DNA of 64,000 nucleotides from Perognathus longimembris pacificus (GCF_023159225.1 NC_063170.1:59154208-59218207), one strand, 5' to 3'. Numbered from the stretch's first letter, positions 10,133 through 23,072 are shown. Program-made: numbers and translations. Notes: generated from the sequence alone by a model not told the origin.

Positions 10133-12690
10133 GAAAGAAAGAGGGGGAGTGGGGCAAAGAAGCAAATTACCTTGCAAGGTACTAGTACAATATACGTGTA
10201 GGTACACAGCATTCAGGCACACAGTAAACAGACAGGGTCAAGCTGGAGAGAATGACCCTAGGTCCGAACTTGAAGTTTTTTCACTCTCTCAGGACTTTAA
10301 TCCCATTTTTCAAAAGCCCAAATAAATATTTTAAAAAGATGAGCTACTATTTAAAATATTTGAGGGAGAAAAATAAAACTGAAGAAAGGGACATCTCAGG
10401 TCATGACAAGGTAGAATGTTCTGCCTTTTTACTCTGATTTGGAAAATAGGTACGTAGAGAAAGTTATAGAATATAGCATTTATCTACCCATTTAGCAAAT
10501 AATATGGAAGACCTACTCTACATCTTTATTCAAATGAAAAATACTTTCCCCCAGCATTTATTTCTTGAGCTGTGGAAACCACACCCTGTAAGGAACACAA
10601 GTATAAAGGAATCTCTTGCAACGGACCATTTTACTTATTCTGCAATTTCTTACCCAAATTACACAGGTATAATTATTTTGACACTGTAATGAAAAGAAAA
10701 TGGGATTTGGGCACCGTAGGTTTATCTAATAACACTATTTCTTGCCAGACTTCACAGCACTGACAGTCACAAAGAACCTTGTCCATTCCAATAGGAAATA
10801 TTTGATTTTACTGTGGGAACATTATTTATTTTCACCAAGTTGCTATTATCAGAAAGGATATGATAGCTGAATAATAAAAATGAAATCAAGAAATTCTGGT
10901 GTTTCAAGGCTTTATTTTTTTTTTCTGCTCTCACTTTTGACATTTTCTTCCCCTGGAGAGACAAGATAAAGTGCTGTCATAAATGGGTGACTTTTCTTGT
11001 CAAATGACAGATTTCATTCTCCATGGCAACCACAAATCAAGGTGCTAGTAGGAATTAAAGCTTCTCTTAAAAGGCGTCTTTATGTTTATAAAATGAATTT
11101 AAATTAAATGGGTATTAGGTACAGTCTTTACCTCAATTTATTTATTGACTGAAGAGCTCTGGATTGCAAGGCGCACATTTGCATTTTTAAGGGAAGATAA
11201 CATATTGTCCTGACAGATGTACAAACAAATCAAGGAACAAGGTCAGGCTTCACACAGTAGTTTGGGGAGACCCAAAAGGGCGCAGAGCAGTTAAGAAGTA
11301 TTTAAATACTGAACAAGGTGTTAAAAATTACCTGAGAAGAGCTGATGGGAGGATCTCTCTACCCCTTCCCTTGGCACACTTTCTTCCGATTTCTAGTTAA
11401 TAAAGATGTGTGTAATTGCCCAAAGGAAACACCACATCCCCCTCCAGCTTGGGTCCCTCCTATAACCAATACAGTTATTTTGAAATCTTATCTTTGCAAA
11501 TAAATATTCATTCCAAACATTGTTTTAGCCCTTCCTCCCCACTTTCAAGATGGATAAAAATGAAATGCTTGCTTTCCCCTGTTTTTAGGTAAGGTAAAAC
11601 AGACACATAAAAGTCATCTTCAGTTTTGGAGTAATAAGATAAGGACTCAGAGCATTCGTGACACAGCTTTCAGTTTTTTGTAATTCACAAAAGCTGGTTT
11701 AGCCTCTTGTGTGGCAGGCAATAAGCTCGCAGGTCCTGAAATAACAAATAATGATAAATGGTAAAATAACGAATCGGGTCAGATCTTGATAGAAACGAGC
11801 CAGTCAGCTAGCCCGGGAAAGCGGGGGCTCGAAGGTCACACATAATGTTTACAAAGCTGAAGCAGAGCTCATTTTTGGAAGTCTCCAGGACAGCAGAGGG
11901 TAGGGCTCGCCTGTCTAAAAACCCACCTTGCCAACAAGGCAGTCACTCCAACAGGCACACTTAACCTAAAATAAAGACAGGGGGGAAAAAAAAATCAAAG
12001 TTTTACACCGTCCACTAGGAGTTAGGAGAATCCATTCTTCTAAATGGCACCCTTGCAAGCTGAGTCAAATCTGATTTTACACCATCTCTAGTTAAAAGAA
12101 TGGTATGGAAAATTGAATCCGATTTCCTTGCATACGATCTTCTGATGATGGTGCCTTTGATGAGTGGGGGTTGGGGTGGGGGTCCTGAAAGGCAGGAGGA
12201 CGTGGACGACAGTTGTACTACAAAGATTTTAAAAAGTATGGCTTCACCCGGAAGTGTGCACCTGTACACCGAAATGCTTAGAAGTCACACTTTATTTTGC
12301 GGGGAGGGCCGCTATGTGAAGGGATGAAAAAGCCTGTCCACTCTTGAGTTTAATCAGTCTTCGCTACACCAAAGTGGTGCCTAGAAGTTCTAAATCTCTT
12401 TGGAACTCTGTGTACAGAGCATATTTTATGACAGCGTGAGTCACACAGAGCTCTCTATTTCAGTCACAATGGCTTTTGTTTCATATTAGAATAAAGTGGG
12501 CTGATATCTTATTCTCGTTCTGTGTAAAGAAGTCAGACTAACATCACATCCAAAAAAGCCAGGTCGGCAAGTTCCATGGAACCTCGGAGACCCTGAGAGA
12601 CCCACAGAGCACACAGCAGGTGCAGGGCCGGTGCCCGGCCAATCCAGACCACAGGGCCCAGGCTTCGCCTGCTCACAGCCACCAAGACGT
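10130..12690. other. SINE-free non-coding block
   Basis: It holds an RFX-like half site CCATGGCAAC at 11021-11030, a six-CpG cluster at 11770-11831, and an ETS-type ACCCGGAAGTG at 12246-12256. No repeats or exons are recognised. Lack of repeats over this block and the next suggests, but does not prove, constraint. Confidence 0.5.
12246..12256 (+). promoter_or_regulatory. ETS/GABP-type motif
   Basis: ACCCGGAAGTG matches the ETS-family core CCGGAAGT with favourable flanks. A single motif in unique DNA; function not shown. Confidence 0.3.
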
Positions 12691-12715
12691 GGGGGGGGGG
12701 GGGGGGGTGCGGGGG
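12691..12715. repeat. Poly-G tract
   Basis: Seventeen consecutive G, then TGC and five more G. G-quadruplex-capable on this strand, and an error-prone place for sequencing. Confidence 0.9.
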
Positions 12716-14954
12716 AACGTGGCAGAGCGTGGCATGTTCTCCTGAAGGGTGATTACAACTCAGATCCCATCCCTCCATCCCTCCTCCAGCGACGGATGCC
12801 CCCTTTAGGCTGAAGGGAGTGTGAAGACCACAGCAATCACCTGCATCTTGAACCATCAGCACCTGGACGGGACAGATCTGCCTTCCACAGCTCACCTAGG
12901 AGAGAAGGGAAATCAAGGCAGAGGCCGCCTCGAACTACATGTCAACACTGACCACATGAAATCAGGAGACACTTTGCTAATGCACTACTGGATAAGGCAA
13001 CTTGCCGGTCAGGGCAAAAATAAAAGGGAATGGGGAGAGATGTTATTTGCCTGGAAATGAAAATGATGTACCATATTGTTTGAAAGGATGGAGAAGAGAA
13101 GAATGTGTAAATCTCTCTCGGTGGGGCAGTTGGAATCCAGTTACTCTGTTTAGATGTTCATGTCACAGAATCAGCTTGAGACTTTCTCAACAAAAAAATA
13201 AAATATGGTTCACTTCAAACAACACCTTCCACCTGCCTTCCAGAAGGGCTCTGGGCTTTCCTTGCGGGAACTGTGGCCTCACAGAAGCACAAGGCCGATG
13301 ATTGCACTGGCAAACACGCCTGCGAGCAAGTTCCAGACACCGCTTCGCTTTCTAACGCTGAATTCAACATGTGACAAGCCACATCGCCTAAAGAGGAAAT
13401 TTCACCAAGTATCTTCAGCCAAACTCGCCATGGGATTTTTAAATCCAAGAAGATGTGAGACAGAGGGAAATCATTTTGGGGATGTTAGAAATCTGGATTC
13501 TCCTCATGGACTGAATTCAATTTAACTCCATGACGCGGTGTTCCAGTTGCCCCAACACAAAGGAAAATTCAAACCAACCACCACCTCCAAATGTGTTTGC
13601 TCCCTGCCATGCTGCTTTGTCTGGTCCAAATTAAAGGGCTCAAGTCTGAGTTCATAGCTCAAGCTGCACAGCATGCTAGACACCAATGTTCTGCCTCTCA
13701 CAGAATCATTTATAACCCCCCTTTCCAAAGTAAGTCCCCTACCTGTGTGTCCACCTAAAGGATGATGGTGCCCGAGCCCAGCCCTGTGTGAGCAAACGGC
13801 CTCTTCTGTGACTCAATCACTCTGAGTCTTCAGAACTCAACACATGTCTGGGGGTTCAAGACTTTTTGGGAGCTCAACTCAGGAGGGGCTGGCCTGGGGA
13901 CTCACCCCTATCTTCAGGAATGACCCGTGATGGGCTCTCCCAACGGTGGGACCTGAATGGTGGAGCTGAGCTCCTCTGAGCTCATGAGAATGGAGTCTAA
14001 TAGCTCTGTCTCATGATGGAGCTGTCCTTTCAATTAGCATCTATAAAACGCTGTGTGATCCCCGGATGAAAGGCACGCCTGCGTGAGAGCACGGTGACTT
14101 CATACCACGTCGCTCTCCCCTGGACACAGCGCACATCAAGGCAGCCTTTTCTTCAGGTTTAGTTTGGTTACTCCCCGCAATCACCCACCCCCCACCACTA
14201 CACAGGGGAAAAGTCTAGAACCAAGAACAGTTCCCACTGAGGCATACACTGGGGGGGGGGGGGGGGAAATGGAAAGACTGCTGCCAGTGGTCAGGAGGAG
14301 GGCATACAGCTGGAGCCTTAGGCACACATTTCTGCAAAGCTGAGCTGTCTGGTTTGCCAGTCTAGGCCAGGGCTCCTTATTGAAGTAAACAAGGTGACTG
14401 GCCAGGTCTCCAGCTGGGAGCAGGTGAGCAGTATCCCCTAGGGAAGGCCCTGTTCACCTACCTCCACAGGGTTCACTGCCAAGCTCAGCATCCTCCAGAG
14501 ATGGGGGCGACCGTCAGGGGGCACCTGCTGACACGCCCCCCCCCCACCGTCAGAATGTTCCCCTGGGAGGGGTGAAGGTGAATCCGAGGGCAAGTTACTA
14601 CTATTCCATGCCTGGCCTCTTCGGGGGATTGACCGGAGCCGGGATGTCTGAGGCTTCTGGGAGCTGGGAAGTCAACAAACCCAACACAGCTACACCCTCT
14701 CCACCTGGCTCTTCTTCAATGGCCTTTCTCCCTACGCAGCACTGGCAATTACTTTGCTTCAGCCCAGATGGCGATGAATAAATGCAAGGGGCCCCTCTGA
14801 TCTGGCTTTAGCGGTCTCTTCCTAGGGTAAGGGTACCCCCTTGATGGAACACTGTGACAGTGGCACATCCAGAGGGGAGTCTGCGCACCTGCTGTGAGAA
14901 CCACACGGGTGGAAGCCCAGCCTCCATTCTCCCCAACCTCCCAGGAGCCCATTT
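12716..14954. other. SINE-free non-coding block, moderately GC-rich
   Basis: No repeats except a 16-G run at 14251-14266 and a C-rich run near 14535. Chance frames on both strands show no recognisable domain. Confidence 0.5.
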
Positions 14955-15020
14955 ATATTTATACCTCAGTTTCCTCATCGGTACAACCAAGATAAGAGAA
15001 CCTACCTCAAAGTGTTGTAT
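14955..15020 (+). mobile_element. MIR fragment
   Basis: CTCAGTTTCCTCATCGGTA followed by ACCTACCTCAAAGTGTTGT matches the central to 3' part of the MIR core in sense orientation. Confidence 0.6.
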
Positions 15021-15024
15021 GTCA

Positions 15025-15213
15025 GGGTGGGAATGAGGCTTAGCAGTAGAGTGCTTGCCTAGCATGCATGAAGCCCTGGGTTCGATTCCTCAGCACCACA
15101 TACACAGAAAAAGCCAGAAGTGGCGCTGTGGCTCAAGTGGTAGAGTGCTAGCCTTGAGCAAAAAGAAGCCAAGGACAGTGCTCAGGCCCTGAGTTCAAGC
15201 CCCAGGACTGGCC
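15025..15213 (+). mobile_element. ID-headed dimeric SINE
   Basis: Head GAATGAGGCTTAGCAGTAGA with B-box-like GGTTCGATTCC, then AGAAGTGGCGCTGTGGCTCA and the GGCCCTGAGTTCAAGC 3' end. Good match to the 16639 copy; the A tail is lost. Confidence 0.88.
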
Positions 15214-15319
15214 ATAAAAGGGGGGGTGTTCTGTAAGGATCTAATAAGTACGTGTAAGTGGGGTCGAGGGGTAGAGGGGTCAGTGAGCTGGCTAGAACTT
15301 TCTTCTTCTTCCTAACAGT

Positions 15320-15455
15320 GGTATAATGGATGCTAATAACACCTCTTACTGGCAGATGAGAACATGGAGGCACTGCCGAATTTGCTGAGATGGGGCAGCC
15401 AGGAAGCAGTCCAATCCAGAGCCTGCTCTCCGAAAGCAAAGCTACACTCCCCCAC
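15320..15455 (-). mobile_element. MIR, diverged
   Basis: GGCAGATGAGAACATGGAGGC and the following GGGCAGCCAGGAAGCAG resemble the reverse of the MIR core. Placement of the ends is approximate. Confidence 0.45.
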
Positions 15456-16638
15456 GCCGCCTCCACACCATCTCATGGGGCATTGGATTCTCCTGTGCAT
15501 TCAGGAAGGGCTCTGTGAGCACAGGGGCTCTGCCTGGCTTCCTAGGCACCCCAGAGTGAACAAATGAACAACCTGCCCTTCTATCCACTTGAGTAGAGCG
15601 GCCAGCTATGAACGCAAGCATTAATGAAGTTGACAATGCCGAGCAAGTTTATACAGTCACTTGTGGAAAACCAACACCAGCTCATCTTAGCCTACGTCTG
15701 CCGCAGATCTTCAAGAGCCATGACTTCACATCCCGCTGCCCTTAACACTGAGTGACAGTCCCCAGTCTCGACCAATTTTCTGGGCCTGTTACTATGATTG
15801 TCTTGGGGTTAGGTAAATCTGAACTTGGGGAGAGCTGCTAACTTTTCTGTAAAAACAACTCTCCTCAGCTATTTGTCAACTTCTGTCATTCAAAGGGATA
15901 CAACACAAATGTATATCTTTAATGAAATTCACAGTCAAGAAAAGTTGTCATCATCTAGTTATATCTGTTATGACATACATTTCATTTTGTTCAATACATA
16001 ACAGAGAAGCTATTTAATCAAACAGAAGATTCTTGCTAAAATGACAGTCCAAGCAATGTCCAAACAAGCATTTATTATGCAATGTGAATCTCATTGGGAT
16101 TGGATTGTTTTCAGCAAATTTTTTTTTTTCCCTTCCTCTTCCATTGAGAAAAATAGCTTGGGGAGGTAACTGTAGAAAACAACAGGAGACAATGAAGGTA
16201 GTGGGGGAATGCGGAGTCAGTGAGAGTAGGGTCCAAGAGCCCTACCCTTGGGTCTCCTGGGAAAAGGTAAAGAGCTCCGTCGCCCATCAAGGAAGCCATA
16301 AAGAGGTGCTGCTCAGGTGAGCGCTCCTGCCTGCTCTTTCTCCTTAGGCAACGACACACAAGAGACAAGTAGCACCTCCGATCCATACACAATACAAGAA
16401 TGCTGACAACTGTTTCTCAAGTGACACTTAGCCGTGCACACATTTTGTTTGTTTGTCTTCCCAGTTTAGTGAACACTTAGCTTCAAGGATGAAAAGGATG
16501 TTACTGCAGAAGAATTGAGTTAGAGAGCTAGAAAGCCCAAGGCCAATAATACAAAAGCAAAAACAAAAGTTGAGGTGACTTGATAGTTGGCTTTGCACAA
16601 CATAGATGGCACAAGTTTACATAAAAGAAAAAAAAATA
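15456..16638. other. Unique non-coding sequence
   Basis: AT-rich, no SINE and no recognisable exon. Confidence 0.5.
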
Positions 16639-16846
16639 GGGCTGGGGATATGGCCTAGTGGCAAGAGCGCTTGCCTTGTATACATGAGGCCCTGGGTTCG
16701 ATTCCCCAGCACCACATATACAGAAAACGGCCAGAAGTGGCGCTGTGGCTCAAGTGGCAGAGTGCTAGCCTTGAGCAAAAGGAAGCCAGGGACAGTGCTC
16801 AGCCCCTGAGTCCAAGGCCCAGGACTGGCCAAAAGAAAAAAAAAAA
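16639..16846 (+). mobile_element. ID-headed dimeric SINE (TTGTATACATGAGG subfamily)
   Basis: Complete from GGGCTGGGGATATGGCCTAG to GGACTGGCC with an A-rich tail. It carries CTTGCCTTGTATACATGAGG and AGAAGTGGCGC where the 30682 and 54620 copies carry CTGCCTCGGATACACGAGG and AGAAGCGGCGC. It is therefore a separate subfamily. Confidence 0.92.
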
Positions 16847-16928
16847 TTAAAAGATGATGACTCTTTTCCTCATGTTCCATCACTGACTTGGTACCTGGAA
16901 TAACAGGGGACAGCAACAACAAAGTGGT

Positions 16929-16980
16929 GGATGATGGATGGGTGGGTGGATGGATGGATGGACAAATGGATAAATGGATA
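16929..16980. repeat. (GGAT)n microsatellite
   Basis: Interrupted GGAT/GGTG tetranucleotide array. Confidence 0.85.
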
Positions 16981-17849
16981 CAGGATGAATGAGTGGGTGA
17001 TGGAAAGACAGAAGTCCTTCTCTCCAGAAAGAAAATGACTATTATCCTGAGGGAAAATGACCCATTAACATGGGGACTCTTTCTCCTGCCTCTTGCTCAC
17101 AGTATGTTCTAAGTCTAGTTAGGATAACTATTCCAATAAAGAAAGAAAATATCTTTATGAAACAGTCAGGGACGGCCTGTGACTAAGAAACTTACTTTTT
17201 TCTCTGCCAGGTTATTTGTTCATCTTGGCAACAATAGAAAAGCCTGACAATTAGCCCCAAACTTGACATTTCTATGTTAATATTCTAAGTAAATGAGTAG
17301 TAGAGACCTGTGCATATCCTACTGAGAGAGCAGAAACAAAGATGAGTGAATGTCTCAGTAATTGATTCAGCTGGCCTGGCATAGGACTGAGAATCTACTA
17401 TTTAACTAGGTTTCAAGGAGACTGCTCTTTGAGAACAACCAATCTTGGCCATCTCTAAGCTTCCTTGGATCCTGCTATGTACCAGGTACATTCATAAATG
17501 ACCCCAAACTCTTCTGAATTGAATGAATTATGAAAAGTAGATCGCATACTACTTGAAGGACCAAAACACTGCTGAATTTTAAAATGAGATACCTGACCCA
17601 TTCCAACAGTTCCTATGAGGAGCAATTATTTTTATCCTAAGAGAAGCAACTATTACATTGCTTTTCCTCCTCGGTTCCTTTCTAGAGAGCTAAACATACC
17701 CATCTAAACACATAGAAAATGAATTTCAAAGGCTCGATCCTAATTAGATAAACATGAACCTGGGGTCATGGAATTTCTGTGGGGTCATCTAAGTTATTCC
17801 TTGATTTCAAGCAGGATTTGCAAGCCACAAGGTGAGTTAAGAAATGCCA
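16981..17849. other. Unique non-coding sequence
   Basis: No repeat or exon recognised. Confidence 0.5.
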
Positions 17850-18228
17850 GCTAGCCAGGCCCTAGTGGGCCTGGGAGGCTGAGATCAGAAGTTCTTGGCC
17901 AGCCTGAGAAGAAAAGCTCTAGATTCCTTCTCAATCAGTACTTGGGGACAATGCAGTCCATCATCTTCTCGAGCTACATGGGATGGGAGGATCCCAGATC
18001 CAGGGCAGCGTGGGTAGAAAAGCCTTTGAGACCCCGTCTCCATGGAGGGAAGCTGGACCAGGTGTTACATACTGTGATCTCGGTGGCAACTGGAAGCCCG
18101 CAAACAGGTAGACTGCTAGGCCAGAAGCAAGACCCCATCCTAAACATAACCAGGAAAACATATTTAGAGGCATGGTTTGATGGTAAATACCCAGCCTAGC
18201 AGCCACAAGAAAGACACTGGGTTGAAAC
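17850..18228 (+). mobile_element. Composite SINE: several B1-like modules plus ID
   Basis: A first B1-like unit (GGGAGGCTGAGATCAGAAG, CCAGCCTGAG) is followed by a second (GAGACCCCGTCTCCATGGAG) and a third (CAAGACCCCATCCTAAAC). A worn ID module ends near 18228. The module order follows the element at 50645-51085. Boundaries approximate. Confidence 0.6.
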
Positions 18229-18253
18229 CTAAAAGAAATAATGCCCTTCAAAG

Positions 18254-18491
18254 CTGGGTGCTGGTGGCTCACACCTGTAATCTTAGCTACTCAGAAGGCA
18301 GAGATCCGAGGATCATAGTCAAAGCCAGCCCAGTGAGTTGGAATTAATAGGCACAGACTTTCCTATCAAAAAGCTGGAAGTGGAACCATGGGTTGAGTGC
18401 TAAGAGCACCAGCCTTGAGCCAAAACAAACAAACAAACAAAAACACTCAGGAACAGTGTCCAAGCCCTGAGTTCAAGCCCCAGGACTAGCA
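18254..18491 (+). mobile_element. B1-headed dimeric SINE
   Basis: GCTGGTGGCTCACACCTGTA head, GCTGGAAGTGGAACC module, CAGCCTTGAGCC, a (CAAA)n expansion, then AAGCCCTGAGTTCAAGCCCC. Confidence 0.88.
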
Positions 18492-18591
18492 TGTGACCCA
18501 TGTGGCACAATGAAGGAAAGTGACGCCACCTTTTGTCTTAAAGTCGTGAATGATCGTCACCAGGCATTGCATTCTGTTGTTGATGTTGCTT

Positions 18592-18690
18592 CTGTGTTGC
18601 TGAAACAGGGTCGTACAGTGTAGCTCGGGCTGGCCTTGAACTTTCAATCCTCCGGCCTCAGCCTGCTTAATGCTGGGATTAAAGACCCTT
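18592..18690 (-). mobile_element. B1 SINE
   Basis: Reverse-strand B1: GAAACAGGGTCGTACAGTG, GGCTGGCCTTGAACTT and TGCTGGGATTAAAGACC. Short and truncated at its sense 5' end. Confidence 0.8.
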
Positions 18691-18957
18691 GCTGTGTTCT
18701 CATATGGCACAGTGCTCTCATCTGCTCCTCCCTCGTTCCTGCCGAACTCAGTGCGCAGTAGGGGAACAGCTCCACACAAGAGTTCTTACAACTGCCCCCA
18801 CACGCACATACCTTGAGCTTCTCCTCTATATGGTTTACTTCCTTTAGCCTTTCTATAACCATCCCTTCCACCGTTACCAAGGACCCCCTTCCCGCATCCT
18901 CCAGCTGGAATCTGGACATGTCATTCATTCATCCTTCATCTTTTACTATATTGAATC

Positions 18958-19132
18958 ACTGAATTAGAACTCAGGGCCTGGACTCTGGCCCTGCGCTTCT
19001 TCGGCTTAAAGCTAGTACTTTACTACTTGAGTCTCACGGACCTTCCTTTTGGGGCTGGCTTCCAACCATGATCCTCTGATTTCAGCCTCCTGAGTAACTA
19101 GGATTACAGGTGTAAGCCAGTAGTGCTTGGCT
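18958..19132 (-). mobile_element. B1-headed dimeric SINE, internally shortened
   Basis: AACTCAGGGCCTGGACTCTG (3' module), CACGGACCTTCC, TCAGCCTCCTGAGTAACTAG and GATTACAGGTGTAAGCC in reverse orientation. The linker between modules is deleted. Confidence 0.8.
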
Positions 19133-20494
19133 CCTGTGAGGTTCGTAATGGGTGCATTTCTCTGCTAACACAAGCATGAATGGGATAGGGAGGTACCAGA
19201 TGGGCTCACAGTACTGAGAAGGGAGAAAGCAGAAGGAGAAGGACAGGAGCAGGCTAGACAGCAGATACTCAAGAAGGATATGGAGAGGCCTCCCCAGACT
19301 CCCTCTCGTGAACAAATGAGCCCTCGGGGCTGTGGGAGCCCTGTGGAGCCCCTACAACTGTGAACAACTCCACTTTGCTCTGTTGGCGCTGGGTGTTGGC
19401 TTTTAAATGGCAATATCCAAATCAGAGAGGAAATGAGAGTTCATTCCAAGTAAAACGACACACATTTAGACAGACTAAGAAAATAACAATAAAAGTGCAA
19501 ATTTATTCTGCATGTGTGATCATGATTATCATGACATCAAGTTCCATATATGCCCAGCCAGAATAAATATTAACCCATTTTATAAATGACTTTATACCGC
19601 ATTTGTGGATACAGCTCCACCCAAACCCAAAACAACACTGTTTCCATAGTAACCAACAGATTTCAAAGCAGGAAAAAGGAGAAGACTTCAGAACAGAGAG
19701 CAATCAAATAAAATAGCCAGCATCAACAAAATATGTCAGCATTATTTAAAACACAGTTAGGACTAGTCTATAGTTTAATCTCTTTCCCAGAAAGCCACCC
19801 CCTTCGAAGCCACCTTCTTGTAAAGCCCTCAAAGACACCATTGCAAAACTGTTTCCATTTTAACTGAGCAAAGAAGCAAATTTGAGTCATTCCTGGGATT
19901 CAAACAGGAGTGTGATGAAGAAAATCACATCTACTAAGTGATTTAGCACACACTGAGATCCAGATTAATTACTGATAGGTAATTATGAAATCTTGACTGG
20001 GCTCCGCTGCTCAGAGTAGAGCATCTATTCTCTTGCTGAATTTAATGAGGGGGAGAGAAGCAAAAGCCAAAATTGGAAGCCAGAGAGCTAACAACCAGGA
20101 AAGCGGCAGACCAACAGCAACAAGGAGCCAGCTTTCTCTCTGGAACTTTCTCAAGTTTCAGTTCCCTCATGCACATTTTGCACTGGGAGGACATGCAGCG
20201 GTTTACCTACATCCCTAGAAGTTCTGCGGTGGTGTGCATGGAGACAAGACTCAAAGCAACACTTACAGGCAGTTGAGTGTCTGCAGGGTGGTTCTAGCCT
20301 CCCATGGGGTTGACAGAGAAATGGGAACTCACAGGAGTGGTATGTGTATGCACACTCATTCTCGCCACCTGCCTCCTCTTTTCAAACGATGATAGACTGT
20401 TAAAAATGCAAATACCAAAAAATGAGAAAGGGTCTTGTGCACCCCTAACTCTTATGATCCTTCAGAAAGAAGTTGTAAAGTGAGGTAGCAACTT
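19133..20494. other. Unique non-coding sequence with an X-box motif
   Basis: No SINE. It includes an RFX X-box-like site at 19640-19653. No exon recognised. Confidence 0.5.
19640..19653 (+). promoter_or_regulatory. RFX X-box-like motif
   Basis: GTTTCCATAGTAAC fits the imperfect palindrome bound by RFX factors (GTNNCC, two bases, RGNAAC). It lies in unique sequence. Binding is inference. Confidence 0.35.
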
Positions 20495-20650
20495 GTGTCT
20501 CCAACCTTCTAGCTATGTGACCTTACGCATTTAGCCTCTCTCTGCTTTCCGGAGCCTCGGTTTCCTAATCTGTAAAGAGGATTGCCGAAAGCCTATACCT
20601 TACAAAGTTGTCGATACATGCGTGAGCTTACAGTACACTCACTGCACAGC
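20495..20650 (+). mobile_element. MIR
   Basis: CTAGCTATGTGACCTTACGC, TAGCCTCTCTCTGC and CCTCGGTTTCCTAATCTGTA match the MIR core in sense order, continuing with a worn 3' part. Confidence 0.8.
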
Positions 20651-22867
20651 AAAGAGAATGGGTGTTCATCTTGCTATTGTTGTTGTTCTGACACAATTCT
20701 TCTCTTTTAATGATTAGTCACATTCTGATGGGTTTCTTTTGGAAAACACCTTTCACTATTACAGGGAGAGCTACTGTTGAAAGTTACGTAGGCAGCAGCC
20801 GCATTGGAAGGACCCCACCAAGAGATCCTATAAGTGGCGGCAGTTCAGTGTGGCAGCAGTTCAGTGTGGCAGCTAGTCTCCTGTGACATACACAGCGGAA
20901 GCAGGCACACCTGGGGGGGAAGGTACTTATAGTCAGGAGGCCATGATTTTGTCCTAGACCCTGCCTGTGCCTCTGCTTCCAACCTCTACAAAGAGAAGAG
21001 CAAAGACAGACTATTGAAAAACTATGGAAAAGTTCAAGTGAGAGAACCCCTGTTACAAAAAGAAACAAGTCTTTGTTATAATCAAACATTAACTGTAGGC
21101 TAGCCACAATCACTGTCATCATCAGACATCATTGTTGTTGTCGTCATCATCAGCATCATCATGCTGTTTGCTAAGCCACAACACGAATCTGACAACTACT
21201 CACTGAATGTCACTGTGAACCAAACAGTGTGTGGTTTAAATAAAAACAACAACTGGATTTCACAGCCCAAAGAATTGTAATCTTCACAATGAGGGAGTGC
21301 ACACAGACACAGAGATACTGACAAACCCTGACAAATCCTCTGAAGGAAAAGATTAGGAACAACTGACTTTGGGGGTTATCAATGGCAATACTAGGTCATA
21401 GTTTCAAGATTTTTTTTCTCCTGCATTGAACATAACAAAAGTATTATACCCCAAGAGTAATTATCCTTTCCTATAGTATTAAAGGTTTGCGTATATACAC
21501 CTTCTAGCCTTTTCTACACAGAACTCAAAAGTGTTACTGAGCCTTACTTTTAGATAAAGTTACAGGAATGAAATGTTCCATCTATTTTCAACCCAAATGG
21601 AAAACTAGCTAAAGTGTATGTATATCCTAGACATACAAATTAAAATAGGAAAGTGATAGAAACAAAAAAGCAAAACAAAACCAAAGGTGAAAACCAGACA
21701 GCTCACCCTTATATCAGTACTGGCAAGGACTCACTGTCTTTGTGTCCATTCTACACGACGAACCATCAGTACCACAAGGATCTCAGAACACAGCATAGAG
21801 GTGCAGATCTATGAAGCTGCTCGGTGAACAGGATGAAAATGCCATCATCATACTGAAGACTCAGAAAGGCTTCCATCTGACCAGGCACACAGCGAGCAAC
21901 AGGTGACTCCCAAGTTTAAACTTTATCTGAATTTGTTCCACAACTCTATTAGTAGAGTTTTCCTTTACTTCTCCCCATAGTTGGCCTAATGATAGAAGAC
22001 GCACAACTGTAATTACATCTACATTTTATTAAGAAGCCAGTGAGTCACCAAAAGTACATGCTAGAATATAGGTTTTATTGTTTTTCATTATGTATTGTGT
22101 GCTTCATTGCCTTGAGAGTCATGTTTTTCATCGGGGGAGGAGTTATAAGTATGGAATACCTATTTGGTGGAGGACATACCTTTTTGTCAGGATTTTGTAT
22201 GTACCAGAAATCACTCTACTCTGGCTATCTGAAGAGAATGGTACATTACTCTTTACAGGGAATAAAGACTTAAACTTTCAAGATAAAAGATGCAGAATGG
22301 CTCCTTCTCAAGAAAACAGTCACCTAAACCACACAAAGCAGTTGGTCCAAGAGGGTTTGGCAAACTTGGAAAAACACGCGAAACCAAATGGCTCCCCTTC
22401 TTTCTCAATGCCACATTTTAAGCGATGCTTTCCAAATAATATTTTGGGTGGCAGTTCCACTTAACACATGCTATTCCAATCCAGCAAAGTAAAGGATATC
22501 TATCCAACTTGAGGCCAAACTTTTTTCCTATTTTACCCATCATTTGTCACTCTGAAACCAACTCAAACTCCACCTTGGGAGCCCACGTTCTGAAAACAAA
22601 TATGAAGAACACAAAAGAAAACTGTCTCACTCATCTTAATATAACCCCCAAGGATAAACATGGCAGAAACGTGTACAGTTGCAAAGGCTAGTTTGTTTCC
22701 TCCTCCCCACAAAATGAGATGACACAGAGGACCTAACTATACAATCCTGCTTATTCTAGGTCCCCAGAGCAGTACCGACTGTCCAACTACATTTATATGG
22801 CAGCGCTGCCCTGGTTACCTGGCTACCTCAATTATTCCTCATGTAAGAAAATGAGGTGAATTTAGAG
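20651..22867. other. SINE-free non-coding block
   Basis: It contains a perfect 16-bp tandem duplication (CAGTTCAGTGTGGCAG at 20841-20856 and 20857-20872) and a CATCAT-rich stretch at 21115-21162. A 128-codon frame at 22078-22464 shows no recognisable domain. Confidence 0.5.
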
Positions 22868-23072
22868 CAGCTGGGTGTGATGGTTCACACCTGTAATCCC
22901 AGCTCCTCTGAGGCTGAGGTAAGAGGATGATAATTCAAGGGCATGGAAAAGACATGAGACCCTTCCTGAAAACAAAACTGAACTAAAGTCAAAAGGTTAC
23001 AGGATGGCTCAAGTGCTAGAGCACCTGCCTAGCAAGCACAAAGTCCCGAGTTCAATCCCAAGTACTATTAAG
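22868..23072 (+). mobile_element. B1-headed dimeric SINE with ID 3' half
   Basis: AGCTGGGTGTGATGGTTCAC head and a B1-like TAATCCCAGCTCCTCTGAGG. The ID-like half GGATGGCTCAAGTGCTAGAG ends in CCCGAGTTCAATCCC. Confidence 0.8.

Noticed and set aside
16639..16720. tRNA-like A and B boxes
   Set aside because: They belong to the ID-type SINE head; no tRNA cloverleaf or anticodon arm of a functional tRNA is present. The same applies to all other ID copies.
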